Of a DNA stretch of 64,000 nt, positions 11,110 to 21,993 are shown one piece after another. Source of the stretch: Symsagittifera roscoffensis (Eukaryota; Xenacoelomorpha; Acoela; Convolutidae); contig NC_087063.1 in NCBI RefSeq assembly GCF_963678635.1, positions 45,240,101 through 45,304,100 on the forward strand, given 5' to 3'. The notes beneath the pieces were generated by a model that saw nothing but the letters and a program-made list of their open reading frames with translations, was not told the DNA's origin and did no database searches. Made by a program: the position numbers and the translations under genes. The first letter of the stretch is position 1; every line of letters starts with the position of its first letter.

Positions 11110-13410
11110 TTAACAACTTGTTTCGCCTTTAGACAAAGGCAGCTCGGATGTCTTCAGTGGTCTTAAAATACTTTATATGGAATTTTATGAAAATATCGTA
11201 TCTGTGGCAAAAGTTTCCTGATAGCAGTAAAGGAATTGGATAACTGCAATACATACCCATGATAAATTTGGTTATCTGGTAGGTTCTGCACATCTGATTC
11301 ACTGCTTTTTTCCAGTATGGCTTCGAGCTTGTAGAAAAACAACAAAAACACCGACACTACAGTAAAACAACAGGGCACAGGTGCAATCAAATATCTGATG
11401 GCTGTTGACACATTTAGGTTCTGCTCACAAGCTCCGTTATTGTAGCCTACATAGAATAAGGTCAACTGGCTGATTCCTTGTGCTACACCTACTGCAAATT
11501 TGGTAAAGAACACAAACACTCCGTAGAATAAGCCATCGTGCCTGGCACCTCTAGTGTGATGGTAATCTGCAATCACGTCTGGGAGCATAGACCAGGGAAG
11601 TAAGTAGGCGTTTGCTACCCCAACTCCTGCAAACACACACCACACACACGCCTGCCATAGTAGGGTGGTTGCGGGCAGAAAGAACATAGCCACTATCGGT
11701 ATCATTAGAACAACATTTCCCACGGCAAATGCTCGTCGTTTCGACATAAACCGTAATGAGCATTGCCAAATTGGAACTGATAAGAACGCGGAGACCTGAA
11801 ATTAAGACCTGAATGTAAATTGATAAAGAAATGCACATCTATACGATATTTAACCTAATAAATTATTCGACTTTCATCTCTTCGCATAAATTGAAAATTC
11901 TTCAATAAGTTAATGCATAGTCACTTGCCAAGAGACAAATTAGAGGATAGTAGTATGCATCTTTGAGACCGAATACGATCTTCAAATACAACACGAAGTT
12001 GGTCTGGATCAGTTGGAGCGAAAGCGCCAGGAATAGGTAGGCTGCTGTGAGCATCTGGAAGGGTTTGTAGTTGATAATGAGCCAGAAAGCGCTACGGAAT
12101 GACTCCTTAATTTCGACTTGCGCGGAGCCAGATATACTGTGTGCGCGTCGTCGTCTTGTCTCCGAACTCTCGTAATCTACAAGAAAAACGTCACAACTTA
12201 ACTACATTTATAACTAACAAATTTAAATAATCGAATTATTTCATTAAATTCTTACTGATTGTCTCGTCATTTCCCATAACGAAGGAGACAAGAGCTATTA
12301 CAATAAGAACGGTAATTATAGAAGCAGCGATCAAGTAGCTCTTTTTCCAGGAATTAAGCACATCCTCGCTTATGAATCCAGGAGCTACTGAAGAAGTATG
12401 ATTTAATTCTAGACTCTGTGACTTTCCGCAATCGTCAGCTTCACTCTCGCTCAAGAAGAGAATGGTCAGATTCTGTACCAGGACTGACACGACAATGGAG
12501 AATAACTCAATTGTCATTTCTAAAATACCAAGTTATAGCATAACTTTCAGATTCTTTGTTTTGTACGCTATAGCATTTCGAAAAGAAGTATACCAACTTA
12601 GTGCTGTTGCACTATTTCTGTCCTTGTGATTTTTCGTGATGTACATAATCATCACATTCGAGGGAACATTCAGGCACTAAAAAGAGCTGACATGTATCAA
12701 CAACAGGCACGTTTACACAGCAAAGAGTTCTATAAAGATAAAGGACTTACAGTAACAGACGTCTGAAACACCATGTAAATGATAAGGTAGTAGCCAAATT
12801 TGAGCACAGCTGGAACTGGTGGCACAATCCAAAGAAGAAAATATGAGACTGCTAGCACTGGAGTATTGATTGCGCACCTGAAAGAATATAAAAAATCTTT
12901 ATAGCGACTTCACGATTACTTCAAATAAAAGAAGGCCACAGATCTCTTGCGATGGTTCTTGTTCCATCTCAACTACAAACATGAATGTGCGTCTGAATTG
13001 AATTTGCTCATTTGAATAATAGACTGAAGATAAAAGATTGTTCCGAGAGATCATCAGCTTCTTACCATTTTTTCAGAGAAGGTGCTCGATTTTGGGTTAC
13101 ATTCACTAAGTGTCCAACAATGGGATCAGTAATCGCATCCCAAAAACGACCTGTCAATACAATGATTGAGACTAAAACTGGAGATAGTCGCGCTACCTCA
13201 AGAAGAAACACCAGATAGAAGAATCCTATTGCCGTGTTGGTCAGTTGATACGGTGGACCACAAAAGGAAAACGAAATTTTATTCTTCACTGTTAGCCGTC
13301 TATCCGCGTTTTTCTTCGTTTCAGCGTTCCTCTAAAATCATACATTCAGCCATAGATCAAACAATTTCCAATATCAAACTAAAACTTTGAATGCATACTT
13401 GTTCGTCCAT
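11110..13410 (-). CDS. MFSD2-type major facilitator (sodium-lysophospholipid symporter family), eight exons
   Basis: This is a multi-pass plasma-membrane transporter of the MFS sugar/sodium:cation symporter branch. Exons on the minus strand are 13399-13410, 13066-13331, 12751-12877, 12598-12676, 12256-12519, 11929-12176, 11257-11795 and 11110-11161. They join in phase to 528 codons plus stop; human MFSD2A is about 540 residues. Family landmarks are in order: the GPPYQLTNTAIGFF first helix, WDAITDPIVG (two Asp four residues apart, sodium-linked in MFSD2A), RNSATAL, a glycosylation-loop region with NHTS, and LLPWSMLPDVIADYH. MFSD2A moves lysophosphatidylcholine; the substrate here is inferred. 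The first exon encodes only four residues, the sixth intron begins with GC rather than GT, and the fourth exon's donor (GTTGGT) is weak but gives the correct phase. The last exon is the least certain: the frame could instead run on to a stop at 11163. No frame-breaking lesion is visible. Confidence 0.88.
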
Positions 13411-13639
13411 TTTCTTGCAGAAATGTCGCGTGGCTTCTGATAAACTTAAATTGCAGAAATCTGAAAAATATAAATCGGGTCGCTGTCGAAATATAGCTTT
13501 CGATCTCCATTGGGCGAATTCCAATTTCAACAATAGTAAGGAAAAGGACCGGGAATCTTCCAGATACGTTCAGGTTACAATTTGCTTGAGAAATTACGAT
13601 GGCAACCATGGTTTCATAGAGGCGAATAGATGGAAAGGG

Positions 13640-14052
13640 GTGGAAATGGAACGGAAAAAAAACATGAGCAAAATGTTGAAACAAATTTTATCAAATGACA
13701 ATTTCAATTGCAAAGCGGTTTCCATGCAATCCCCCAACCCTAGCTACAACCACGCTCCCCCAAATGCACCATCACCCTTTCACTGCCCCACACTTACAAA
13801 ACTCAGGAGAGTCTTCCACTATACAACCTCGAACAATACAAGACCCATGGTTAAACCCGTCCAGAACTCATAGAAACCACCAGAAAAATATACACCGAAG
13901 TGGTCCACTGGAAACCTGTCTTTATGATCTTGTCAAAAAATAAAGTTGGTTATAACTTCATTGAAACCCTCAATAGAACTTTGAACAGCCTAATAGAAAA
14001 CAACGAAAATACCTTCGCAATGCACGCAGCAATGATTTTTCCACAATTATTA
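13640..14052 (+). pseudogene. RT retroelement copy A, 5' fragment, cut by the giant LTR element
   Basis: The frame around 13862-14052, ending in residues like FAMHAAMIFPQLL, continues immediately right of the LTR element at 36609, so this is the upstream half of one ORF interrupted by insertion. A stop lies in this frame just upstream of 13862, so the N-terminal region is already broken. The Pro/His-rich frame at 13695-13943 may be part of the same N-terminus. The left boundary is unclear, and it sits only a few hundred bases from the first exon of the MFSD2-like gene. It encodes the region ahead of the RT domain, whose function I do not recognise. Confidence 0.6.
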
Positions 14053-14948
14053 TGTAACAGTCGCCTACTTCGGTCACATATGAGGCTTAAGAAAAATAGG
14101 CCCTATAACCATTGGCTCAAGAGTCAGGGACACTATCTCTTGAGTTTTTCTACCTCAAGAACGGTCGGAGCCAATTCGGTTCGCTTGCGACATGAGACTA
14201 GAACCCGTTACAGCTTAAAGGCTACTACCAAAATATCCCCCCACTCTAGAAAATAAGAACGTCCCCATACTTAGGTCTCGAAATACCCAAAATACACGAA
14301 CGCCGTTAAAAACATGGTCGGAACAATCCGTTAAGTTACTTTTTATTGGACAGTGGAACTTTGATCCATTTCAGATGGATCAACCTAAAACTCGCCTTAT
14401 CTCAACATAACAATCATAAAAAAACACTCGAGAAAATTAAATTGGGGACTCACATGTTGATGCACTCGAGTACAAGGAGTAATTAGATTGATAAGCAACT
14501 CAAGAATTAGATAATATAACTAGATAAGTTTAATGCTGATCAGTTTTGATAACAGAAGTAAATTCGGACTCTAGAATTTGAGTTTTTGTATGAACCATTG
14601 GGACACTCAAGCTGTCCACCTTTCAATTGAAGGCTCACTCTGGTTCGTTTCGAATAGTTGTTCTCTCTTCTTTTGATTATTTCTCCTCCTATTTCAGGAT
14701 AGACAGCTCTACTCGTGTCTTATTTTGTATCGGGAAATTGCGAATATCAATTTCCCGCTGTTTTATTCAAGTACTTTCCCGCGATTGTAAATCGGTCGTT
14801 CTGCTTTTTCACTTTTTGTTTTCAGTTGGTGCGAGAAAACTGAGCATGACAGGCTCCATTCGAAATTTTGAAAATTAAAACTTCACTCCAAAATTACGTA
14901 TTTTCGTGTCCCTCAAGGTCAAAATTCCAGACATGACCGACTGGCACA
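14053..14948 (-). repeat. 3' LTR of the giant LTR element
   Basis: 896 bp, nearly identical to 35709-36608, with TG...CA termini (TGTGCC...GTTACA on the coding strand). Differences from the partner are scattered substitutions and a few 1-4-bp indels, for example within 14626-14634. It is the 3' copy because the coding strand is minus. The short frames inside (14627-14878 and others) are also present in the other LTR and are not genes. Confidence 0.95.
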
Positions 14949-14964
14949 TACTCCCCGGACTCAA
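14949..14964 (-). promoter_or_regulatory. Candidate polypurine tract
   Basis: On the coding strand the sequence immediately upstream of the 3' LTR is GAGTCCGGGGAGTA, mostly purine and ending directly at the TGTGCC LTR terminus, where plus-strand DNA synthesis would be primed. Confidence 0.5.
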
Positions 14965-15398
14965 GATCGATGTCCTCATCGCGTGCTGTCTCTGTCAGTG
15001 AATCCCCAGAAGCCCGAGTGTCACTCAAGATACAGTGCCAGTGGTCATTTACAGAAGTTTGCAGCAGACTTAAGTTTATCTACCTTCCAAAATTCACAAC
15101 CATATAAAATTTTCACACAATCGCTAAACAGCAATCAAAATCTGCACACACCTGCACCTATGAATTCTCGCTTTTTAAGCTGGTAATTTAAAATTTCTTT
15201 TGTCCTATTTCAATCAGGAAATTGTCATGCAGCATTTTGATTCATATAATAGATCTAGCATATTAATAACAATATCTCATTTGTTAAAATTTCTTTTTCG
15301 TGAACTCAGATTTCATCCGAGTTCACCCTCGAGCCCCCTCCCTCTCAAGACTCAAGACTCTAGAATTTTCCTTTTGAGCCACCGGCTCACCTCGTGTT
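14965..15398 (-). other. 3' noncoding segment between the last accessory ORF and the 3' LTR
   Basis: About 430 bp, AT-rich in the middle and rich in pyrimidine CTC/CCC on the plus strand near 15310-15410. No coding frame is supported. Confidence 0.5.
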
Positions 15399-18300
15399 CT
15401 ACGCCCTCAAGGTACCCGACCCCGATATGTTTGACACTGTGATCTGTTTTAATAGTGCCTCTTCGTCATCGGAGCTGATCAAAATCTCCTCCCAAGCCTT
15501 CAGCTGTTCATAGGATCGCATCCACTCCCTTTGCTCTTGCAATCTCTTCGCTTGATTCGGTAAGCTCTTCACCTTCGACTCCCGGTTCAAAGAGAAGGAA
15601 TTGTGAAGACTCAGGCTTACATTCTTTGCCAGGTCCTCCGCCAGTATCGACTCCCTCGCTCTAGTGTTGTCTCTGGATACTCCACCCACTCTTTTCCACC
15701 CCGTCGTGATCGCATTTCGATGGGTCAGCAGAGGTCTCTTGAAGGCATCTGGTCTTATCTCGGCCTGGAATTGTCGATATTCCTTTTGATGTTTCCTCAT
15801 GTGATCCTTCGTCACCACATATAACCAGGATGTTAACGTCGCGCGAAACCAAGGAAAGAATCTCAAGCGGCTCCACACGTTTCTGACCTCCATTGGTATG
15901 GCGAATACCTTGCACGCGGTCTCGAACAACTCAAGTCTCCTGCTGTAATCTATCGCGTAAATCGACTCTGCTGTTGGCGTCTTCGATTCCCGATACTTTG
16001 CTATGTTTTCTTCCATCCATCGTAGAGCCAGCATTGTGCTCACCACCAAGATGGTCACTTTTCGTTGATGCTCGGGTAGTCCCAACGACCTGATTTCTTC
16101 TACATCCCAGATCAGGCAGAGATTGGCGTGGTCTGGGTACCACACTGTCTGCGCCAGACAGTGGCATGGACAATCCCCGTGTGTGAGGTCGATGCTCCTA
16201 AGATTGCGTTCTCCCGAGGCTTCTAGGAGAGGCTCAAGTTCCATCATCTTCTCGTGTATCACGTCGACTTCTTCCAAGTTTGGAGCACCTACCATGGGTT
16301 TCCCAATCACGTTTTGTCTCTCGTGGTCACTTGTACTTTCGCTCTCCAAGCCTAGAAGTTCTTCGCCCCAGATTTCACTCAAGTCGTCCCTTTGTTCTTT
16401 CGGCACTGTTCCTCGGATCTTCCTCAACAGCTTGTGTGAATGATGTGACATCCGAGCCAGTCTTACACATGTAGGCACTGAGAACGCTTTGTCTATCAAT
16501 ACCCTCTGGCTGGACACTTTTACCATCGCCATGTGTAATGGGTAGTGGCTGCCACATAGATTGGCCATCACTGACCCCACTAGGGACTTCGCATTTAGAG
16601 GCAGACCATAGGCTTCGCTCATGGGGAATCCCTTCTCCGCTTCGAGTCCAACCTTCCAACTCTTGATGTGTTTCTGGGTCACTTGCAACACTCCGGGCCA
16701 TGACTCCACGCTCAACGCGGTCACCAAGTGGTGTTCTGACTCTAGCCTCTCCAGTGACTGGAGACTGCACATTCTTGAGAAGAATCCCAGAGCTGTTGCT
16801 AGGTTCACCGTGGTACTCGAGTAACACTCAGCCACTATCTGTATCTCACTTTTCTCCCTTTCGGTAATGTCTTCAAACCAGGTGACTAGGTCTTCTTTCT
16901 GGAAAGACTGTATCCTGACGCATGATCGTCCATCGCAGATGTGCTCGCCACTACCACACGTCGAGTCAAGACAACTGCCCGGCTCCATTTTCTTCACCGA
17001 CCCTAGTTTACTCGTCGCTTCGCTTGACTCCTTCACATGAGGCAGGATCAGTCTATGTACTGTACTCAAGGTCGCCAAATCTTCATCCTCTGTCGGCGCT
17101 AACCTCACTCGCTCAGTGGCTTCCTCGATCAGGCTCGCATGGGGATGTGGAAACCAGGAGGGCCTGAGCAATTTCCACACCACTCCCAGATTCGTGGTCA
17201 ACATGCCTTTCACGTTACCCATTTTTAGTTCTACTCTTTTACTTGAGCGTGGCACACTTATTACTTCCGGTGTTCTCTCGAGAATCAAACCTAGGCTAGG
17301 TCTCTCCCTTTCCACAGTGTCTATCTCCATTATCTTCTCTGTCCAGAATTTCAGTAGCTCCGCCACTTCATAGTTTCTGTGGGCACCTCCAGCTTCTAAG
17401 TCCAAGAAAGGGTTGTATGCCATCCCCATCACTCCAGACACATACTGGTACTCTCCCTTTTTGTTGGGTTTCAAGTACTCTCCTGACGAAGCCAAGTTAC
17501 GGTGAACGTCGTGTTTCTCCTCAAACTTCTTGTTGTAGAATCTCCGTATCTCATCTAACTTCCTGTGGCTCTCTAGAGATTGCCTAGAACCATCCTCCTT
17601 TTCTATCCCAGTACTCTGGTACACATTCAAGATGACTGTGGAGACTCTCCTTTCCAGCGTCTTGCTTCCAATTGCTCTCTGGTGACATGCTAGGATGGTA
17701 CTGTCAGTCATCATCGACATTGTCCATCTCAAGAAACAGGTAGCATCTTTCCTCCTCGCCAGACTCAAGCCTGAGTTGTCCCTAGCAACGTGCTGCATCA
17801 GCATTCGATATACCTCTAGATTCTTGCCTCCCAACTTCAACTTGTCGTACGAAGTCAGTGTCTCTAACTCTATCCCCAACAGGCTCCACGCGAACATCAG
17901 TTGTCCTGCGGTCCTAATAAAGGGATTCGCCATCAACGGCGATGCCGATGAGGATGTTCTGATCGCTTCTTCAAAATGATCCTTTAACAAGTTCTGCCAA
18001 GTTCTCTTCAGTTGGCTCCCCAATTCCAATTTATTGATACCAGCCTTCTGCTGGGTAGCCCAGTTGCGTCGTTTGCATGACACTCCACTGTCGAGCTTCT
18101 TCAGGCAGTCTTCCAATTCCTGCAATGTTTCCAGAGCCACCCACCACAGTCGGGAGGTGTTCCTCGTTTTATTCTTCTCAAGAGGATCGCTTGTCACTTG
18201 CTTCCCAGTAGCCTGGTGTTCACTTGAGACCCATTCTTTGCCGACGTCCACTTCCCAGGTCTGCCCGCTCGTCGAACCTCGCTTCATTTTTATCCTCTGA

Positions 18301-18584
18301 GGTTTGAAGTCTTCTTCCGTTGTTGAGCTGGTGGGGATCTCCATCTCTTTTTCTACGTCGAGCAGTTTCCTCAGCTCGTAGCTACTCTTGTAGGCTGCTG
18401 TTTTCCATCGTGCCAGAACCATGGGGGCTGTCTCTCTCAAGTTCCTCTCCGAAACCGCATCCGCTGAAGGACTGCCCAATCCCTCCACGTCTCTCTTCCT
18501 CTTGCGAGACCTCACCTCTTTACTCGGGGGCGTTGTCGTTATCATCACTGATTCGACTTCCTTGTCTCCATCCAACCCTTCCAA
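15399..18584 (-). CDS. Accessory ORF C of the giant element, ~1061 codons, unknown function
   Basis: This is the largest open frame in the window, uninterrupted for more than 3 kb. I do not recognise a family. Near its start is a basic run, RSRKRKRD, resembling a nuclear localisation signal. The middle holds a Cys-rich stretch (LDSTCGSGEHICDGRSC) and further on HGDCPCHCLAQTVW, which could bind metal; most of the rest looks globular, with many Trp/Leu/Arg. The frame overlaps the upstream 659-codon ORF by 40 nt and opens just downstream of a TAA in its own frame, with a non-ATG first codon; the first ATG comes about 13 codons in. It may therefore be reached by re-initiation or by -1 frameshifting. 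The intact length in an otherwise broken element suggests recent selection. Confidence 0.75.
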   Translation of the reverse strand: MEGLDGDKEVESVMITTTPPSKEVRSRKRKRDVEGLGSPSADAVSERNLRETAPMVLARWKTAAYKSSYELRKLLDVEKEMEIPTSSTTEEDFKPQRIKMKRGSTSGQTWEVDVGKEWVSSEHQATGKQVTSDPLEKNKTRNTSRLWWVALETLQELEDCLKKLDSGVSCKRRNWATQQKAGINKLELGSQLKRTWQNLLKDHFEEAIRTSSSASPLMANPFIRTAGQLMFAWSLLGIELETLTSYDKLKLGGKNLEVYRMLMQHVARDNSGLSLARRKDATCFLRWTMSMMTDSTILACHQRAIGSKTLERRVSTVILNVYQSTGIEKEDGSRQSLESHRKLDEIRRFYNKKFEEKHDVHRNLASSGEYLKPNKKGEYQYVSGVMGMAYNPFLDLEAGGAHRNYEVAELLKFWTEKIMEIDTVERERPSLGLILERTPEVISVPRSSKRVELKMGNVKGMLTTNLGVVWKLLRPSWFPHPHASLIEEATERVRLAPTEDEDLATLSTVHRLILPHVKESSEATSKLGSVKKMEPGSCLDSTCGSGEHICDGRSCVRIQSFQKEDLVTWFEDITEREKSEIQIVAECYSSTTVNLATALGFFSRMCSLQSLERLESEHHLVTALSVESWPGVLQVTQKHIKSWKVGLEAEKGFPMSEAYGLPLNAKSLVGSVMANLCGSHYPLHMAMVKVSSQRVLIDKAFSVPTCVRLARMSHHSHKLLRKIRGTVPKEQRDDLSEIWGEELLGLESESTSDHERQNVIGKPMVGAPNLEEVDVIHEKMMELEPLLEASGERNLRSIDLTHGDCPCHCLAQTVWYPDHANLCLIWDVEEIRSLGLPEHQRKVTILVVSTMLALRWMEENIAKYRESKTPTAESIYAIDYSRRLELFETACKVFAIPMEVRNVWSRLRFFPWFRATLTSWLYVVTKDHMRKHQKEYRQFQAEIRPDAFKRPLLTHRNAITTGWKRVGGVSRDNTRARESILAEDLAKNVSLSLHNSFSLNRESKVKSLPNQAKRLQEQREWMRSYEQLKAWEEILISSDDEEALLKQITVSNISGSGTLRA

Positions 18585-20524
18585 CTCTTGCCTCCCCCTG
18601 CTCGAGCCTTAAGGATATTAGTACTTATAATTATATTACTAGTTCCGACCTTATCCCCCCTTACATGTTCAATTATTTTATTGTCAGTTTTTTGTTTCAG
18701 AGTAGAGCTGTCTTTACATTTGTCTTCTTTGGTCTTTCGTGATGCCTTCCTCAACTCGACCATCTTGCTCAGCAGCTCTCCTCTAGCTTTCTCCTCCAGA
18801 CCTGTCCCCATCAGGACAGGTTCTCCAAATTTCACCACCGTGTCCCACAGCTCCTCCTTAAAATCGTCCAATGTGGTGTCGTCCTCCACTTCTCGATTAA
18901 AATCACTCAAGAATTTTCGCCAAGCATCCTCATCCAGAGTGCCTAGGAAGGCATCCCTGTTTCCCTCGAAGGTGTTCTTCTCCCTTCTCTCCGCACTCAG
19001 GAAGATCATTCCCATGTTGGGATTCTCGCTCGTCAGTGGCAACTCTAGATTCTTGCGGGGAGATGAGGTCAGAGGTGGCGTGGGGGTGTCTGCCCAATTT
19101 TCTCCACTCAGATCTTTCAACAGCTCTTGCGTGGTGAACTCTTCCTCCGATGGCTTCTGCTCCGGTGTGTTTCCTACCTCCATATCTTCTCCTGCCTCAC
19201 TGAGAGTCTCATCCATGCTCTCCTCTCCCGATTCTGCTTCTCTTCTCTCAAGAATCCTTCTGAATCGATCTTCTATGGGAGCACTCCTTTTATCCCCAGG
19301 GGTATCCACTGATAGGGGTGATGGTGTCGCTGGACCCGTTTTCTTATACTCTGTCAGAGCCACATATAATGGGCCTGCTGCATCCAGCTCCTTTCCCTCC
19401 TGTCTCATTTCCACCTGCTCTAGTCCATAAGGTGCCCGGTATTTCCTTGTGGCAAACACCATCTCGTCTCCTTTCAGTGCGATATGTCCTTCATTCACGA
19501 TCATCCTGCCATCGTCCCACACCGGCAACTTGTTCTCTAGACCTGCCCGCTCGAGTGTTCTCAAGGCATCTCGTACCTCAAATTTCGGGGGCATCGACCC
19601 TCTCATCTTCTTGGCTTGAGTTGTCCAAGAATTTATTTTCGCATCGCTAGTATGAAAATAAATGGCTGCAGAGTAGCCGATGAAGAGAGGATCCCAGCCG
19701 TCGATGAACTCCTTCTGCTTTTCTTCGGTTGCCGCTCTCTCGAAAAGGGACGGGACCACCAGGGAGCTGTTCATCCCCAGGGTCATTCTCCTCACTGTTG
19801 GAAATTCTGGAATGCTTGCTGGCAGGACCTCCTTCTCCAATATCGCCTCTAGCTCCCTTTTCACCAGCTCGAAGCTTTTCTTCCATGCGGGAATTCTCAA
19901 GATCTCTTGTCCATTTGCTGTCAGGGGATTTAGATTCCAGAACTTGGGATAAGTTTCGATGGGGCCTTCACGTTTCCCTCCCATCCTGCACTGCAGCTGC
20001 CCTCGGAAATTGTATATCACCAACTCCGGATCCTTCACCTTTCCGAGGAGCACCGTGTTGCTCATCTGTGCCCTTAGCACCTCCGGCTGACACCAATTGA
20101 GTGTTGTCCCATCTAATATGCTTATGAGGCTCACGTGGGTCACTGAGTATCGATAAGCTGTCACCAGAGGATCTGGAAACGCGAACGTGACGGCCGGTCC
20201 ATAGATACAGGTTACGACCTCCTCTAGCCCCCGGATCATCCCCATGGGGTCCGATCTCATGGCCAGGCATAAGTCCGTCAACAGAGGCATGCCTCCATTC
20301 ACTTTCCTCCACTCGTCTCTTGTCTTTGGACTCTTATCTTCACCAGTCAGGTGCCGGTTTTGCATCAGTAGGTACTGCACCAGCAGCGTCTTTAGTCCGG
20401 CAGCACACTTATACGAATAGGTGTCAATACTCGAGTGTGCTCTTCCCATCGACAGAGGCTCTCCGTACTTCATCAGTCGGTGAAATGACACCAGTTCCCC
20501 GTGGGTTAGAAGCACCAATGCCAA
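18545..20524 (-). CDS. Accessory ORF, 659 codons, unknown function
   Basis: This is a long open frame with no family I recognise. The first ~420 residues look globular (LVLLTHGELVSFHRLMK, then GGMPLLTDLCLAMRSDP, then CIYGPAVTFAFPDPLV). After about residue 400 it becomes acidic and low-complexity (EAESGEESMDETLSEAGED), with a Lys-rich C-terminus. The 5' side abuts the 20532-20843 frame in a different register, with text that seems to continue across the junction, so it is probably the C-terminal part of a longer protein broken by an indel. It overlaps the 1061-codon ORF by 40 nt at its end. Confidence 0.65.
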   Translation of the reverse strand: MALVLLTHGELVSFHRLMKYGEPLSMGRAHSSIDTYSYKCAAGLKTLLVQYLLMQNRHLTGEDKSPKTRDEWRKVNGGMPLLTDLCLAMRSDPMGMIRGLEEVVTCIYGPAVTFAFPDPLVTAYRYSVTHVSLISILDGTTLNWCQPEVLRAQMSNTVLLGKVKDPELVIYNFRGQLQCRMGGKREGPIETYPKFWNLNPLTANGQEILRIPAWKKSFELVKRELEAILEKEVLPASIPEFPTVRRMTLGMNSSLVVPSLFERAATEEKQKEFIDGWDPLFIGYSAAIYFHTSDAKINSWTTQAKKMRGSMPPKFEVRDALRTLERAGLENKLPVWDDGRMIVNEGHIALKGDEMVFATRKYRAPYGLEQVEMRQEGKELDAAGPLYVALTEYKKTGPATPSPLSVDTPGDKRSAPIEDRFRRILERREAESGEESMDETLSEAGEDMEVGNTPEQKPSEEEFTTQELLKDLSGENWADTPTPPLTSSPRKNLELPLTSENPNMGMIFLSAERREKNTFEGNRDAFLGTLDEDAWRKFLSDFNREVEDDTTLDDFKEELWDTVVKFGEPVLMGTGLEEKARGELLSKMVELRKASRKTKEDKCKDSSTLKQKTDNKIIEHVRGDKVGTSNIIISTNILKARAGGGKSWKGWMETRKSNQ

Positions 20525-20531
20525 GTAACCG

Positions 20532-20843
20532 TCAATCCCGACTGAACATGTACGCTGGACCCATGTTGAACAGGTACCCTGGGTAAACCAGGTACAGTGC
20601 CAGCAACAGACTGATGGGCATGTTCAATATTTCCTGTAGGAAGGCTCCAAAGATGGTCTCTTTCGCGCTGTACACTCCAGCCAGGAACTCCTTTTTCCAA
20701 CAAGGACTCAAGAACTCAAGAATCTCGTGATCCCTCCTTGTCCTCAGCTCACCCCTTGCGTGCTCCCTCCAGAATCCTCCAATCGTGACTTCGTTGGCTG
20801 CTGTGACGAACCTGCCAACCGTCATTTCCCTCTTCTCGGCCAC
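20532..20843 (-). pseudogene. Accessory-block fragment, 103 codons
   Basis: This fragment is one register of what appears to be a longer broken ORF; it overlaps the 20822-21334 frame upstream by 22 nt and ends just before the 659-codon frame. It contains the hydrophobic stretch ISLLLALYLVYPGYLF, which could be a membrane segment or a buried helix. No domain recognised. Confidence 0.5.
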
Positions 20844-21334
20844 TTCAGCTGCTCCTCAAGAAATTCCCAGATCTGCTTCACCAGAAGTGGTGCACCTTCT
20901 CTTGTCTTCTCCGTGACGTTCTCCAGCCTTGGTGTCAGGAAGGGCCACCTGCCTCTCTCCTGTGTCAGTCGATACACCATCGACTCCAGCTGCTTCTCCG
21001 CTGCGGCCACGTTCTTCCTCTCGTTGCTCGGCCCTCTAGATTTACTGGTGGAGCTTGTGATGGTCAACTCCATGCTTCGAAACCACAGACTGGCCGTCAG
21101 GTGAGTCACCACTGGATAATTATCCCCTATAATCGGACTGAGCTTGAGTTGCCCAGCGAAGTTGGATATCTCTAGCAAGAGGACCTCGTCCAATACGATG
21201 AGGATGTCAGCCAACTCGTAGAAGCCCCTCAACGCGTGGGACACATCCGCCCACGCCGCCGCTAGTTCTGATTTGCGAAGTCTCAAGTTCGTAGGTTCCA
21301 ATCCCGATTGGGAGCTGCCATCAGAACACGCCAC
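20822..21334 (-). pseudogene. Accessory-block fragment, 170 codons
   Basis: Protein-like helical sequence (LRKSELAAAWADVSHALRGF, DEVLLLEISNFAGQLK) overlapping the preceding SGNH-like frame by 52 nt in a shifted register, with no convincing ATG at its start. It is best read as a frameshifted continuation of the upstream frame. In SGNH-type proteins this position would lie C-terminal to the catalytic domain. Function unknown. Confidence 0.5.
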
Positions 21335-21978
21335 CCATTGCCCTCTGCTATCAAGATCAAGATCGCATACACAAATTGCAGAGCTGGGGGCATGCTCGCG
21401 TACCCGGGGGACGTCGTGAACGCTACTTTTGTCTTGGAGCCAAATCGTGAGGCAACGTTCTCTTGTACTTCATTCATGGCCGCAAATAATGTCTGGATGG
21501 CTTCCCAGATCTTCTTCGGTGCCGGTTCATCACCCTTGAGCTGCTCAAGAAACCCCATCGCATGCAAGTGATCGTTCATCCCTGCAAACAGCAGTAGCTC
21601 AGGCTCGCAAGGCATCTCCGATTTTATCGCCACCACCAGGGTTAACATCTGGTTTAGCTCCGCTCCCGGCAGTGAATATATCAGAGTTTCCGGCCAAAAT
21701 AACTTGGGAGACGTTCCCTCAAAGTCCGATCCCGCCACGATGACCACCCTCGCAGCGGCTGGGTCTGCCCTGTCAAAAACTGCCAAGGTTTTGGCCAGCT
21801 GCGTATTCCCGCAGGGTTTCCCATATCTGGGGTCGTTGGCCAATCTTGCACCTTCATACGCGGCGTCTGGTAATTCCATTTCTCTCGGATCCATCAGTTT
21901 GTCCACCACCCTCAACTGTGCTGGAGTGGCCACCCTAATCCTGGCAATGCTGGTTCGGTGCTTGGGAGGCTCCACCAC
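21283..21978 (-). pseudogene. Second SGNH-like segment of the accessory block
   Basis: A 231-codon frame beginning at a GTG and lying in the same frame as the upstream SGNH ORF, separated from it by one TAA plus a few codons. It contains VVIVAGSDFEGTS and, about 70 residues later, ELLLFAGMNDHLHAMG. These resemble SGNH hydrolase block I (here GSDF in place of GDS) and block III (GxND). The block V Asp-x-x-His is not evident. It may be a catalytically impaired SGNH duplicate, or the resemblance may be superficial. Confidence 0.45.
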
Positions 21979-21993
21979 GAGTCCCGGACTCCC

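Noticed and set aside
13391..13873. 160-codon plus-strand frame overlapping the first exon of the MFSD2-like gene
   Set aside because: No recognisable domain; part overlaps the transporter's first exon, and the downstream part probably belongs to the decayed N-terminus of RT element copy A in another register.
14627..14878. 83-codon ORF within the LTR
   Set aside because: Confined to the LTR, duplicated only partially in the other LTR (69 codons and shifted), with no conserved protein signal.
18588..19430. 280-codon plus-strand frame rich in Ser/Leu/Pro
   Set aside because: It lies antisense to the 659-codon accessory ORF, with the composition expected of an antisense shadow, and no domain.
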